A stretch of 64,000 bases of DNA from NCBI RefSeq assembly GCF_005403045.1, contig NZ_BJCL01000018.1, forward strand, positions 1 to 64,000, in the 5' to 3' direction. The notes under the pieces were generated by a model, which ran no database searches, had not been told where the DNA came from, and saw nothing but the letters and a program-made list of their open reading frames with translations. The number at the start of each line of letters is the position of its first letter. Position 1 is the stretch's first letter. This DNA is from Pseudaquabacterium pictum (GTDB lineage Bacteria > Pseudomonadota > Gammaproteobacteria > Burkholderiales > Burkholderiaceae_C). The translations under genes and the position numbers were made by a program. Of this stretch, positions 46,373-55,405 are shown in pieces.

Positions 46373-48379
46373 ATGTCCGCCATCCGTTTGCGCCAGGCCC
46401 ATCCCGCCGACTGGCCCGCCGTTGAAAGCCTGCTGATCGCCAACCGTCTGCCGGTGGACGGCGCTCGGGAACACCTGTCCACCTTCGTGCTCGCCCAGTC
46501 TGGGCTGGAGGTCGTCGGCTGTGCGGGTGTCGAGCCGCGTGGCGAAGTGGCCCTGCTGCGCTCGGTCGCGGTGGCGCCCGGCCTGCACCGACAGGGCATC
46601 GGCCAGCAGATGGTGTCGCTGCTGCTCGATGAAGCGCGGCGTCGCAACTTCAAGACGCTCGCGTTGTTGACGACCACCGCCCGGCGCTGGTTCGAAGGCT
46701 TCGGCTTCAAGGTCGCCGACCGCGCGACAGTACCTGCCGCGCTTAAGGCGTCGGCCGAGTTCCAGGGCGCCTGCCCCGCCAGCGCCGACTTCATGGTGCT
46801 GACGCTTCAGAGCGATAGCCCGTCCGGGCTCGAAGCCTTGCCGGTCGCCGTGCACGGCGCCGGCCCGGTCGGCCTTGCAGCGGCCGCGCAGCTGATCGAG
46901 CGTGGCATCCCGTTCGTCATCCTCGAAGCCGCATCCACGGTCGGCGCCAACCTGCTCGACTACGGCCACGTGCGGCTGTTCTCACCCTGGCGCTACGACA
47001 TCGACCCGGCGATGGCCAGACTGCTGCAGCCGACCGGCTGGCAGTCGCCTTCAGCCGACGAACTGCCGCTGGCGGGCGAAGTCGTGCAGCGCGTGCTGGA
47101 ACCCTTTGCGCGTCTGCCGCAGGTGGCATCGGTGCTCCAACTGTCGACGAAGGTGATCGCCGTCACCCGGGAGGGCTTCGACAAGGTGAAGAGTGCCGGC
47201 CGGGAGAACGCGCCGTTCGTGATCCGTGCCGTCCGCGAGGGCCGGACCTTCGAGCTCAAAGCGCGCGCGGTGATCGACTCCACCGGCACCTGGAACACGC
47301 CCAACCCGGTTGGCGCCAGCGGCTTGCCGGCGATCGGTGAACCTGAGGTGGCGGACCGCATCTTCTACGGCATCCCCGACGTGCTCGGTACGCACCGAAG
47401 CCGCTATGCCGGCCAGCGCACTCTCGTGGTCGGCGCCGGCCACTCGGCGGCCAACGCGCTGCTGGCTCTTGCCGAGCTGGCCTGGCAAGCGCCGGGCACG
47501 CGGCTGCTGTGGTCGGTCCGGTCACCGGTGCTCACGCGTGTCTTCGGCGGTGGAGACGCCGATGCGCTGCCGGCCCGCGGGGCGCTCGGCAGTTCGCTGC
47601 GCAACTTGCGCGACTCGGGCGGCCTGACCTTCCACGCCGGACTGCGCATCACGCGCATCGAACGACAGGGCGATGCGCTGGGCATTGTGGGTGTCGACGC
47701 CGACGGACATGAGCAGCGGCTCGACGGCATCGACCAGATCATCTGCGCTACCGGCCAGCGCCCCGACCTCTCGATCACGAGCGAGCTGCGCGTGAAGCTG
47801 GACCCTTGGCTGGAGTCCAACGAGGCCCTCGGTCCGCTGATCGATCCGAACCTGCACAGCTGCGGCACGGTGCGGCCGCATGGGCACCGCGAACTCGCCC
47901 ATCCGGAGCCGGGGCTGTACACCGTCGGGGTCAAGAGCTATGGCCGCGCGCCGACCTTCCTGATGGCCACGGGCTTCGAGCAGGTGCGCTCGGTGGTGGC
48001 CGCATTGGCGGGCGACCTGGAAGCTGCCGACCGGGTCGAGCTCGATCTGCCGGAAACGGGCGTCTGCAGTGTCGGCGGCAGCGCGACGGAGGGCCTGGCC
48101 GGCGCGGCGTGCTGTGGCCCTGCGACCGCTGGTGCTGCGGCCTCTGCCGCCGAGCCAACCGCCGCTTGTGGTCCGGCGTCCTGTGGCACCGCTGTCCCGG
48201 CCTCGACGCCTGCCGCCGTGCAGGCGGTGGGTTGCTGCGGCGGAGCCCCTCGGGCCAACGCATCGGCCTGCTGCGCCCTCGATGAACTGAAGAAGGCCGA
48301 GGGTGCGGAAGGCTGTGGCTGCGGCACAACCCTGCCGCCCGCACGCGAGCCGGCTCGCGCCAAGGCGGCCTGCTGCTGA
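46373..48379 (+). CDS. ArsN2-like acetyltransferase fused to FAD monooxygenase, Cys-rich tail
   Basis: 668-aa fusion. Residues 1-150 form a GNAT acetyltransferase of the ArsN2 type (acetyl-CoA site VAPGLHRQGIGQQMVSLLL). Residues 155-555 form an FAD/NADPH oxidoreductase of the ArsO group with HGAGPVGLAAAAQLIERG, the NADPH site LVVGAGHSAANALLALAELA and the end IICATGQRPD. From about 560 a tail holds 13 Cys in CC and CGC pairs (AACCGP, GCCGG, ACCAL, GCGCG, AACC). In known ars operons arsN and arsO are separate genes. The ATG follows GGAG. It could acetylate and oxidise arsenic compounds captured by the tail; that is inference. Confidence 0.88.
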   Translation: MSAIRLRQAHPADWPAVESLLIANRLPVDGAREHLSTFVLAQSGLEVVGCAGVEPRGEVALLRSVAVAPGLHRQGIGQQMVSLLLDEARRRNFKTLALLTTTARRWFEGFGFKVADRATVPAALKASAEFQGACPASADFMVLTLQSDSPSGLEALPVAVHGAGPVGLAAAAQLIERGIPFVILEAASTVGANLLDYGHVRLFSPWRYDIDPAMARLLQPTGWQSPSADELPLAGEVVQRVLEPFARLPQVASVLQLSTKVIAVTREGFDKVKSAGRENAPFVIRAVREGRTFELKARAVIDSTGTWNTPNPVGASGLPAIGEPEVADRIFYGIPDVLGTHRSRYAGQRTLVVGAGHSAANALLALAELAWQAPGTRLLWSVRSPVLTRVFGGGDADALPARGALGSSLRNLRDSGGLTFHAGLRITRIERQGDALGIVGVDADGHEQRLDGIDQIICATGQRPDLSITSELRVKLDPWLESNEALGPLIDPNLHSCGTVRPHGHRELAHPEPGLYTVGVKSYGRAPTFLMATGFEQVRSVVAALAGDLEAADRVELDLPETGVCSVGGSATEGLAGAACCGPATAGAAASAAEPTAACGPASCGTAVPASTPAAVQAVGCCGGAPRANASACCALDELKKAEGAEGCGCGTTLPPAREPARAKAACC

Positions 48380-49548
48380 TGCTGAAGCGCCGCAGCGGCA
48401 CGGTTGCGGCGCTGGGCACGGCCCAGACTCTCGCTTGGGCCTCAACCTACTACCTGCCGGCCATCCTGGCCGCGCCGATGGCGCGCGAGCTGGGCGTCTC
48501 GACGCCGACAGTGTTTGCGGCCTTCAGCGGCGCGCTGATCGTGTCGGCGTTCGTGGGGCCGCGAGCGGGCGCGGCCATCGACCGCCATGGTGGGCGGCCC
48601 GTGCTGATGCTGACGAGCATCGTCTTCGCACTCGGCCTCGCCGGCCTGGGGCTGGCTCGGGACGTCGTCGGCCTCTTCGCCGCCTGGGTGGTGCTGGGCA
48701 TCGGTATGGGCAGTGGGCTCTACGAGGCGGCGTTCGCATCGCTCGTGCGCCTGTACGGGAAGGACGCACGCAGCAGCATCACGGCCATCACCCTGATCGC
48801 CGGGTTCGCCAGCACGGTCGGCTGGCCGCTGTCTGCGGTGCTTGAGGCCGAGTACGGCTGGCGCGCTGCGTGCTTCACCTGGGCCGCACTGCACCTCGTG
48901 CTGGGGCTGCCGCTGAATGCGTTGCTGCCGATCGCCAGAAAGGCTGCGCCAACGGCCACTGACGCACCGATGGAGGTCGGTACGCATCTCTCGCCATCGT
49001 CAGCGCCCGAGTCCCAGATGCCGACGGTGGTGCTGTCGTTCGTCTTCGCGGCGACGTGGTTCATCTCGACCTCGATGGCGGCCCACCTGCCGCAGCTGAT
49101 GCTGGCCGCCGGTGCGACGGTGGCGACAGCCATCCTCGTCGGCAGCCTGATCGGGCCGTCGCAGGTGGCCGCGCGTCTTCTCGAGTTCGGCTTGCTGCGC
49201 CGGGTTCATCCTTTGCTGTCCGCCCGCTTGGCGGCTGCAGCGCACCCGCTGGGTGTCGCACTGCTGCTGATCGCAGGGCCCGTGGCTGCGCCGCTCTTCG
49301 GCGTGCTGCACGGGGCGGGCAACGGCATCCTGACCATTGCCAAGGGCACGCTGCCGCTGGTGATCTTCGGGCCGCAGGGATACGGCCTCCGGCAGGGCTT
49401 GCTCATGGTGCCGGCACGCGTCGCGCAGGCACTGGCGCCCTGGCTGTTCGGCATGGCGCTGGACGTTTGGGGAACTGGCGCCCTGGCCGTGTCTGGCGGC
49501 CTCGGGCTCGCAGCCTTACTGGCTCTGCTGGCTTTGCGGGGGAGCTGA
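48379..49548 (+). CDS. MFS transporter of the arsenic operon
   Basis: 389-aa major facilitator with twelve predicted helices. The motif A equivalent is GPRAGAAIDRHGGRPVLML, and GIGMGSGLYEAAFASLVRLY and AKGTLPLVIFGPQGYGL are further conserved-looking stretches. Its ATG overlaps the stop of the fusion gene (TGATG), so it is translationally coupled. Likely exporter of the product of the fusion enzyme, similar to arsenic MFS exporters ArsK and ArsJ in role but not identified as either one. Confidence 0.82.
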   Translation: MLKRRSGTVAALGTAQTLAWASTYYLPAILAAPMARELGVSTPTVFAAFSGALIVSAFVGPRAGAAIDRHGGRPVLMLTSIVFALGLAGLGLARDVVGLFAAWVVLGIGMGSGLYEAAFASLVRLYGKDARSSITAITLIAGFASTVGWPLSAVLEAEYGWRAACFTWAALHLVLGLPLNALLPIARKAAPTATDAPMEVGTHLSPSSAPESQMPTVVLSFVFAATWFISTSMAAHLPQLMLAAGATVATAILVGSLIGPSQVAARLLEFGLLRRVHPLLSARLAAAAHPLGVALLLIAGPVAAPLFGVLHGAGNGILTIAKGTLPLVIFGPQGYGLRQGLLMVPARVAQALAPWLFGMALDVWGTGALAVSGGLGLAALLALLALRGS

Positions 49549-49571
49549 ACAGGGCAAATGTCCTCATGCGA

Positions 49572-50108
49572 TCAGCGCAGCGCCAAGTCGGCAATGAGCC
49601 TGGCCTTCAGTGCTCGCTCGCGGATCGCGTCCTCGGACTCGGTTGCCCAGGTGAACGTGCTTTTCCAGGCCCAGACCATGCCGTCGAGCCGGACGAAACG
49701 CACTTCGCCTGCCTTGCCCGCGACCGTCGTCGCTGGACGCTGCCCCTCGAAATCGAAGTTGATCGTGTGCGAGCCGGGCTTGAGCCTGTAGCGCACCATC
49801 GTGTTCGGCAGGGTCTCGACGGCGGCTCCGCTGTCCGCCTGGACCTTGACGAAGTTGCGGCCGTCGCCCCAGTTGCGCCGCACGACATAAACAGTCAGCG
49901 CATTCGGGTCGGGCGCAAACTGCTTGGCCTGTGCGTCGGCGTTCAGGCTCGGTACCGCGGCCGTGGTGCAGGCGATCACCCGGCCCTTGTTGGTCTTGTG
50001 GCAGTACGGGATCTCGGCGGTGGGATCGGGCGCCGGCGGCGTGGCGCACCCCGCAAGCAGCCCGGCCACCAGGACCACCGAGGCGCAGGTCAATCGGCTG
50101 GCAGTCAT
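49572..50108 (-). CDS. Lipoprotein, DUF2846-like
   Basis: 178-aa lipoprotein, lipobox GLLAGC near residue 20. The mature part has KGRVIACTTAAVPSLNADAQ, LTVYVVRRNWGD and RYRLKPGSHTINFDFEGQRP, resembling DUF2846 proteins with a beta-sandwich. The function is unknown. A GTG at 50117 is an alternative start. It is the last gene of the RND efflux operon, convergent with the MFS gene. Confidence 0.65.
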   Translation of the reverse strand: MTASRLTCASVVLVAGLLAGCATPPAPDPTAEIPYCHKTNKGRVIACTTAAVPSLNADAQAKQFAPDPNALTVYVVRRNWGDGRNFVKVQADSGAAVETLPNTMVRYRLKPGSHTINFDFEGQRPATTVAGKAGEVRFVRLDGMVWAWKSTFTWATESEDAIRERALKARLIADLALR

Positions 50109-50113
50109 GGCTT

Positions 50114-50503
50114 TCACTTAACTGTGAAGCGCACGGAGCCAGCTGACTTGCCAGCGATGGTCACCAGGGCCACGACCTTGGTGCCGGGTCCGACCTTGAA
50201 AGCGCCCGAGGCTTCGAGCTTGTCGCCCGCCGGCTTCAGTTCGACTTCCTGCTTCTCGGTGCCCGTGAGCAGCGTCAGCTTGGCGCTGGCCTTGGACACG
50301 TCCGCGGGCTTGCCGTGGTCGCGCAGGTGCAACTGGATCATCGTGGGCTTGGCGACCAGTTCGTAGTCGATGTCCTTGACTTCGACGACGACGCCGCCGT
50401 GCATCGGCTTGTGCTCATGCGCATGGTCGTGTTTGTCGCCGGCGGCAAAGGCAGAACCGGCCAGGGCCAGGGTGATGGAGGCGAGGAGGGCTTGCGTCTT
50501 CAT
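50114..50503 (-). CDS. Periplasmic His-rich protein of the efflux operon
   Basis: 129-aa exported protein, signal ending near GSAFA. A His cluster KHDHAHEHKPMHGG follows directly, then strands VVVEVKDIDYELVAKPTMI and VRFTVK. The His cluster suggests periplasmic zinc or cobalt binding, and the fold is a small beta domain. The ATG at 50503 follows AAAGGA. It lies directly downstream of the RND pump gene, where accessory metal-binding proteins of HME efflux systems occur. Confidence 0.72.
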   Translation of the reverse strand: MKTQALLASITLALAGSAFAAGDKHDHAHEHKPMHGGVVVEVKDIDYELVAKPTMIQLHLRDHGKPADVSKASAKLTLLTGTEKQEVELKPAGDKLEASGAFKVGPGTKVVALVTIAGKSAGSVRFTVK

Positions 50504-50555
50504 GAGAGTCCTTTCGGGTTGGTGGGTGTGAACAGGGGAAGTGGTCAAAGCGCCA

Positions 50556-53500
50556 TCAAAGGGCTTCAGCGTCCTTGTCGTGCATCAGCGCCTCGGCCGG
50601 CTTGCGACCGAAGAGCCAGAACATCGCGGGCGTGAGGAAGGTGTCGAGCATGGTCGAACTGATGAGGCCTGAGAAAATCACCACGGCCACCGGGTGCAGC
50701 ACTTCGGTCCCGGGCTGCTCTGCCTCGAACAGCAGCGGGGCGAGCGCGAAGGCCGTGACGAGCGCCGTCATCAGCACCGGGCTCAGCCGCTCAAGCGAGC
50801 CGCGCAGGATCATCTTCTGGTCGAAGGACTCGCCCTCGAAGCGCATCAGGTTGATGTAGTGGCTGACCTTCAGGATGCCGTTGCGCACCGAGATGCCCGC
50901 CAGTGTGATGAAGCCGACCAGGGCCGCTACCGACAGCGGCTGGCCCGACAGCCACAGGCCGATCACCGCGCCCACCAGGGCGAGCGGGATGTTCACCATG
51001 ATCAGCGCCGACAGCGTGGCCGACTTGTAGCGGCTGTAGAGCACCACGAACATCAGCGTGAGCGACACGATGGACAGCAGGCCGACGAGCCGCGAAGCCT
51101 CCTCCTGCGCCTGGAACTGGCCACCCAGGGTGATGAAGTAGCCCTCGGGCAGCTTCGTCTCGGCCACCACCTTGCGGATGTCGGCCACGATCTCCGACAG
51201 AGCGCGCCCGGAGGCGTTGGCCGACAGCACGATGCGCCGCTTGCCGTCGTCGCGACTGATCTGGTTCGGGCCGTCGCCGTCCTCGATGGTGGCGATCTTC
51301 GACAGCGGGATGCGCCCGTTCGGCGTCTCGATCAGGATCTGACCCAGGCCTTCCACAGACCGCGCCGATTCCGGCAGCTTGACCACCAGTGCGAATCGGC
51401 GGCTGCCCTCGACGATCTGCGTGACCTTCTCGCCCTCGACCAGGGCCTGCAGCGCGTTCAGCACCTGGGGTGCCGGCACGCCGTACTGCGCCGCCGCGGC
51501 GTAGTCGATGCGCACCTTGATCTGTGGTGCCAGCACCTGCTTCTCGATCTGCAGGTCGGCAATGCCTTGGATCGCAGCCAGCTTCGCGCGCAGCGCATCG
51601 GCTTGGCCGCGCAGGGCGTCCAGGTCCTCGCCGAAGATCTTGATGGCGATCTGCGAGCGCACGCCCGACAGCATGTGGTCGATACGGTGCGAGATGGGCT
51701 GGCCGATCTCCAGCGCGGCCGGCAGGTTCACCAGGCGCGAGCGGATGTCGGCCTTGATCTCGTCCATGCTCCGAGTGAGTTCGGCCGTCGGCTTCAGGCC
51801 CACGTCGAGTTCGCTGACGTGCACGCCTTCCGCATGCTCGTCCAGCTCGGCCCGGCCACTGCGGCGCCCGACGTGCGTGACCTCGGGCACCTGCTTGACC
51901 AGCACCTCGGCCTGACGGGCCAGCGCTGACGATTCCGTCAAGGTGACGCCCGGATTCAGGCGCAGGCCGATCAGCAGCGTGCCCTCGTTAAAGGGCGGCA
52001 GAAAGGTCGTCGGGAAGAACGGCACCGCCACCGCGGCCACCAGCACTGCGGTACCCGCCGCCGCCATGGCGGCCTTCGGCCGATCCAGCACGCCCTGCAG
52101 GCTGCTGCGGTAGCGCGCCTTCAGCCAGGCCAGCACCTTGGTGTCGCCGTGATCCAGATTCTTCATCCGCGGCAGCAGGTAGAAGCTGAGCACCGGCGTC
52201 ACCGTCACAGAGACGATCAACGAGGCCAGCGTCGAGACAATGAAGGCGATGCCCAGTGGCACGAACAGCTTGCCCTCCAGCCCCGGCAGCGCGAACAGCG
52301 GGATGAAGACGAGCACGATGATGACCGTCGCGTACAGGATGGCTGACCGCACCTCCATCGTGGCGTGCGCGACCACCTCGATCGGGTGCAGGCGACTGTG
52401 GGGATGGTTGGCTCGGTCGGCCTTCAGCCGCCGCAGCACGTTCTCGACTCCGACCACCGCGTCGTCGACCAGGCCACCGATGGCGATGGCCAGCCCACCG
52501 AGCGTCATCGTGTTGATCGACAGCCCGAAATACTTGAAGACCAGCGCGGTGATGAAGATCGACGCCGGGATGGCCGTCAGCGCGATGATGGTGGGTCGCA
52601 GCGTTCCGAGGAAGAAGAACAGGATCACCGCCACGAAGATCGAAGCGCCGATCAGCTTGCCCTGCAGCGTGGTGATCGAGGCCTCGATGAAGCTGGCCTG
52701 GCGGAAGGTCACGCGCGGTGCCTCCATGCCGGCCGGCAGTGACGCCTTCAGCCCGACCAGCGCGTCCTCGATGGACTTGGTGAGCGCGATGGTGTCGGCG
52801 GTCGGCTGCTTCTGGATGCCCAGGATCACCGCCGGCTTGCCTTCGTATCCTGCGTCGCCGCGCTTGAGCGCCGCGGCGAAAGTCACCTCGGCGATCTGGC
52901 GCATCAGGATCGGTTGTCCGTCCTTGGAGGTCAGCGCCAGGTTCTTCAGGTCATCGAGCCGGGAGGTCCGACCGAGGTTGCGAATCAGGTACTCGCGCCC
53001 GTTCAGCTCCAAAAAGCCTCCGGAGGTGTTGGACGAGTAGCCCTTCAGCGCGCCTTCGAGCTGGTCGTGCGTGATGCCCAGCTCCGCCATGCGGGTGGTG
53101 TTCGGCTGAACCTGGAACTGGCGGACCTCGCCGCCGATCGGGATCACCTGCGCCACGCCCGGCACCGACAGCAGCCGTGGGCGCAGCACCCAGTCCGCGT
53201 ACTCGCGCACGGCCATCGCGCTGATCTTGCTCGGATCGACCGGGATGGCGATCTGCATGATCTCGCCCATGATTGAGCTGATCGGGCCCATGCGCGGCAC
53301 CACGCCTTCGGCGATGCCTTCCTCCATCGAAGACAGTCGTTCCGAAACCAGTTGCCGTGCCCGGAAGATGTCGGTGCTCCAGTCGAAGGTGACGTAGAGG
53401 AAGGACAGGCCTGCCGACGAAGTCGAGCGCACCGACTCCACGCCAGGCAGACCGTTCATGGTCGTCTCCAGCGGGAAGGTGATGAGCTGCTCCACCTCCT

Positions 53501-53675
53501 CGGCGGCCATGCCGCCGGCCTCGGTCATGATGGTGACGGTGGGCTTGTTGAGGTCCGGGAACACGTCCACCGGGGTGGTGGAGAGCGTGAACGCGCCGTA
53601 GGCCATCAGCACGACGCTGGCGATGATCACCAGCAGCCGGTTCGTCAGGCTGTTATCGAGTAGCCACTTGAACAT
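50556..53675 (-). CDS. Heavy-metal RND efflux pump (CzcA/CusA family)
   Basis: 1039-aa inner-membrane RND transporter. It starts FKWLLDNSLTNRLLVIIASV, has the proton-relay helix IGGLVDDAVVGVENVLRRLK with two Asp and a Glu, the porter-domain stretches typical of HME pumps, and the ending YINLMRFEGESFDQKMILRG. Metal ion is not fixed by sequence alone; czcI and the CadR-type regulator nearby suggest Zn(II), Cd(II) or Co(II). The start is the first ATG, one base after the adaptor stop. Confidence 0.92.
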   Translation of the reverse strand: MFKWLLDNSLTNRLLVIIASVVLMAYGAFTLSTTPVDVFPDLNKPTVTIMTEAGGMAAEEVEQLITFPLETTMNGLPGVESVRSTSSAGLSFLYVTFDWSTDIFRARQLVSERLSSMEEGIAEGVVPRMGPISSIMGEIMQIAIPVDPSKISAMAVREYADWVLRPRLLSVPGVAQVIPIGGEVRQFQVQPNTTRMAELGITHDQLEGALKGYSSNTSGGFLELNGREYLIRNLGRTSRLDDLKNLALTSKDGQPILMRQIAEVTFAAALKRGDAGYEGKPAVILGIQKQPTADTIALTKSIEDALVGLKASLPAGMEAPRVTFRQASFIEASITTLQGKLIGASIFVAVILFFFLGTLRPTIIALTAIPASIFITALVFKYFGLSINTMTLGGLAIAIGGLVDDAVVGVENVLRRLKADRANHPHSRLHPIEVVAHATMEVRSAILYATVIIVLVFIPLFALPGLEGKLFVPLGIAFIVSTLASLIVSVTVTPVLSFYLLPRMKNLDHGDTKVLAWLKARYRSSLQGVLDRPKAAMAAAGTAVLVAAVAVPFFPTTFLPPFNEGTLLIGLRLNPGVTLTESSALARQAEVLVKQVPEVTHVGRRSGRAELDEHAEGVHVSELDVGLKPTAELTRSMDEIKADIRSRLVNLPAALEIGQPISHRIDHMLSGVRSQIAIKIFGEDLDALRGQADALRAKLAAIQGIADLQIEKQVLAPQIKVRIDYAAAAQYGVPAPQVLNALQALVEGEKVTQIVEGSRRFALVVKLPESARSVEGLGQILIETPNGRIPLSKIATIEDGDGPNQISRDDGKRRIVLSANASGRALSEIVADIRKVVAETKLPEGYFITLGGQFQAQEEASRLVGLLSIVSLTLMFVVLYSRYKSATLSALIMVNIPLALVGAVIGLWLSGQPLSVAALVGFITLAGISVRNGILKVSHYINLMRFEGESFDQKMILRGSLERLSPVLMTALVTAFALAPLLFEAEQPGTEVLHPVAVVIFSGLISSTMLDTFLTPAMFWLFGRKPAEALMHDKDAEAL

Positions 53676-53676
53676 G

Positions 53677-54789
53677 TCAGCGCACCTGGTTGATCAAGGT
53701 GGCGCCTTGCGTGGCCACACGATCGCCGGCCTGCAAGCCCGAGGTGATCGCGACGTGCACACCGTCCAGCGGCTCCACCGTGACCGTTCGCGGCTCGAAG
53801 CGTTCCGGCGCTGCCTTGACCCAGACGACCGTCTGGTTGGCCGGGTTCTTCATCAGCGAGGCCACCGGCACGGAGACGCCCTTGACCTTGTCCCTGGTCT
53901 GCACGAACACGCGCACCGGCTGGCCGACAGCCAGCAGGGTCAGAGCATCACCCTGAGCCCGAAAGGCGAGCGGCAGCGCCTGTTCGCGCAGGCTGCGCGA
54001 CGCCCCGATGAAGGTCAACGGCACCCGCTTGTCGCCGACAGCCATCGTCGCCGCGCCGATGTTCGAAGCGATGGCGGCATCGAAGGCGAGTGCCTCGATG
54101 CGCAGGCGTGAGGGGTCGACGATCTCGAAGATCAGTTCGCGCGCATCGACCACTTGGCCGGCCACCACGTTGGCGGAGGCGATCACACCGGACACCGGTG
54201 CCACCAGCGCCTCGCGGGTGGACAGGCCGCCCCCGACGGCGGCGATGCGCGCCGTCAGGCTGGCGGCTTCGCTCTCGGCCGCCTCGATCTCCTTGCGCGG
54301 CACCGTGTCGGCCAGCTCCTGCAGACGCGCGATGCGCTTGTCGGCCAGCGCCTTGGCGGCGCGCAGCTCGGCGAGCTGCGCGGCCTGGTTGGAGCGTTCG
54401 ATCGGCGCCGCCGACGGCACGACGTAGGCCAACACTTCACCCTTGCGCACCGCCTGCCCAGGGTTGGGCAGGCCACGCGGCCCCGGCTCGATGCGGCCGG
54501 CGTTCAGCGGCTGCACCTTGCCACCGGCGTTCGGGTCCATCAGCACCTTGGCGCCCAGTTCCACGGTGCGTGGCAGTTCCGCAGCTTCGGTGACGAGGGT
54601 GCGCACGCCCAGCTGGCGCTGCGCGGGCTTGGGCAGGAACACGCTGCCGTCCGGCTGGCGCTGCGGGCCGTTGGCGCTGGGCGCTGCGGGCGCGCCGCCA
54701 TGGTCATGACCCTCACCGGCATGGACGGGGGACAGCACTGCCAAGGCGAACCACAGCGCGAGGCTGGTGGTGATCAAGGTGCGCTTCAT
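53677..54789 (-). CDS. RND periplasmic adaptor (CzcB family)
   Basis: 370-aa membrane-fusion protein. Signal ends near SPVHA, followed by GEGHDHGG. Regions are the barrel-sandwich (GRIEPGPRGLPNPGQAVRKG), the alpha-hairpin (AKALADKRIARLQELADT) and the beta-barrel (LAVGQPVRVFVQT, PVASLMKNPANQTVVWV). It links the RND pump to the outer-membrane channel. The ATG at 54789 overlaps the previous gene stop by 4 bp. Confidence 0.92.
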   Translation of the reverse strand: MKRTLITTSLALWFALAVLSPVHAGEGHDHGGAPAAPSANGPQRQPDGSVFLPKPAQRQLGVRTLVTEAAELPRTVELGAKVLMDPNAGGKVQPLNAGRIEPGPRGLPNPGQAVRKGEVLAYVVPSAAPIERSNQAAQLAELRAAKALADKRIARLQELADTVPRKEIEAAESEAASLTARIAAVGGGLSTREALVAPVSGVIASANVVAGQVVDARELIFEIVDPSRLRIEALAFDAAIASNIGAATMAVGDKRVPLTFIGASRSLREQALPLAFRAQGDALTLLAVGQPVRVFVQTRDKVKGVSVPVASLMKNPANQTVVWVKAAPERFEPRTVTVEPLDGVHVAITSGLQAGDRVATQGATLINQVR

Positions 54790-55340
54790 GCTGCACCTCC
54801 GGCGCGAACGTTGCGAGCACCCACGACGCGACGCCCACCCCAAAGAAGCAGGGCCAAGACCGCCACGCCACCGGCGCCCCAGCCTGCGTACTTCGTCCAG
54901 GCGTGGGATGCGACAGCCTCCTCGGTGTGCGCCTCCTCGTGGATGTCGAGTTCACCGGCCAGCAAGTCGGTTTCTTTGCCGGCGATGACGGTTGCGGCGA
55001 CAGGCAGAACGCCGGGCTTGGGCTCGGTAGGCAGCACGACCTCGTACTCGTCTTCGCCTTGCTTCTCGGCCTTGAACTTCGCGCCGCCGATCTCGAGCTC
55101 GATCTGCGCGCCGCGCACCGGGCTGTTGTCGGCAAAGCGGTCGAGGTACAGCGTGATCTGCTTGCCGTTGAGCACACCGACGAGTTCAAAGATCTCGGAC
55201 ACAGCCGAGAAGCGCGGGAGCGCCTGTCCGACGGCCGCGGGTGCAGCGTCACCGTGGTCATGGCCTTCGCCGGCCCAGGCAGGGGATGCGACTAGGAGGG
55301 CCGCCGCGAGCAGTGCGGCCGGGAGATACGGGAAGTTCAT
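54786..55340 (-). CDS. Extra periplasmic single-helix protein of the efflux operon
   Basis: 184-aa protein. After the signal (ASPAWA) comes GEGHDHGD, the same His motif as in the adaptor, then an adaptor-like beta domain (VLNGKQITLYLDRFADNSP, GAQIELEIGGAKFKAEKQGE) and near the C-terminus one membrane helix (WGAGGVAVLALLLWGG). It is not part of the standard three-gene efflux system. It could be a periplasmic metal collector anchored at the inner membrane. It overlaps the adaptor gene. Confidence 0.7.
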   Translation of the reverse strand: MNFPYLPAALLAAALLVASPAWAGEGHDHGDAAPAAVGQALPRFSAVSEIFELVGVLNGKQITLYLDRFADNSPVRGAQIELEIGGAKFKAEKQGEDEYEVVLPTEPKPGVLPVAATVIAGKETDLLAGELDIHEEAHTEEAVASHAWTKYAGWGAGGVAVLALLLWGGRRVVGARNVRAGGAA

Positions 55341-55405
55341 GGAGGGGTTCCTGAAGAATTGGGTGGGCAGCGTCATGGACGTGTTGCCGGGGCTTCGCTG
55401 CGGCG

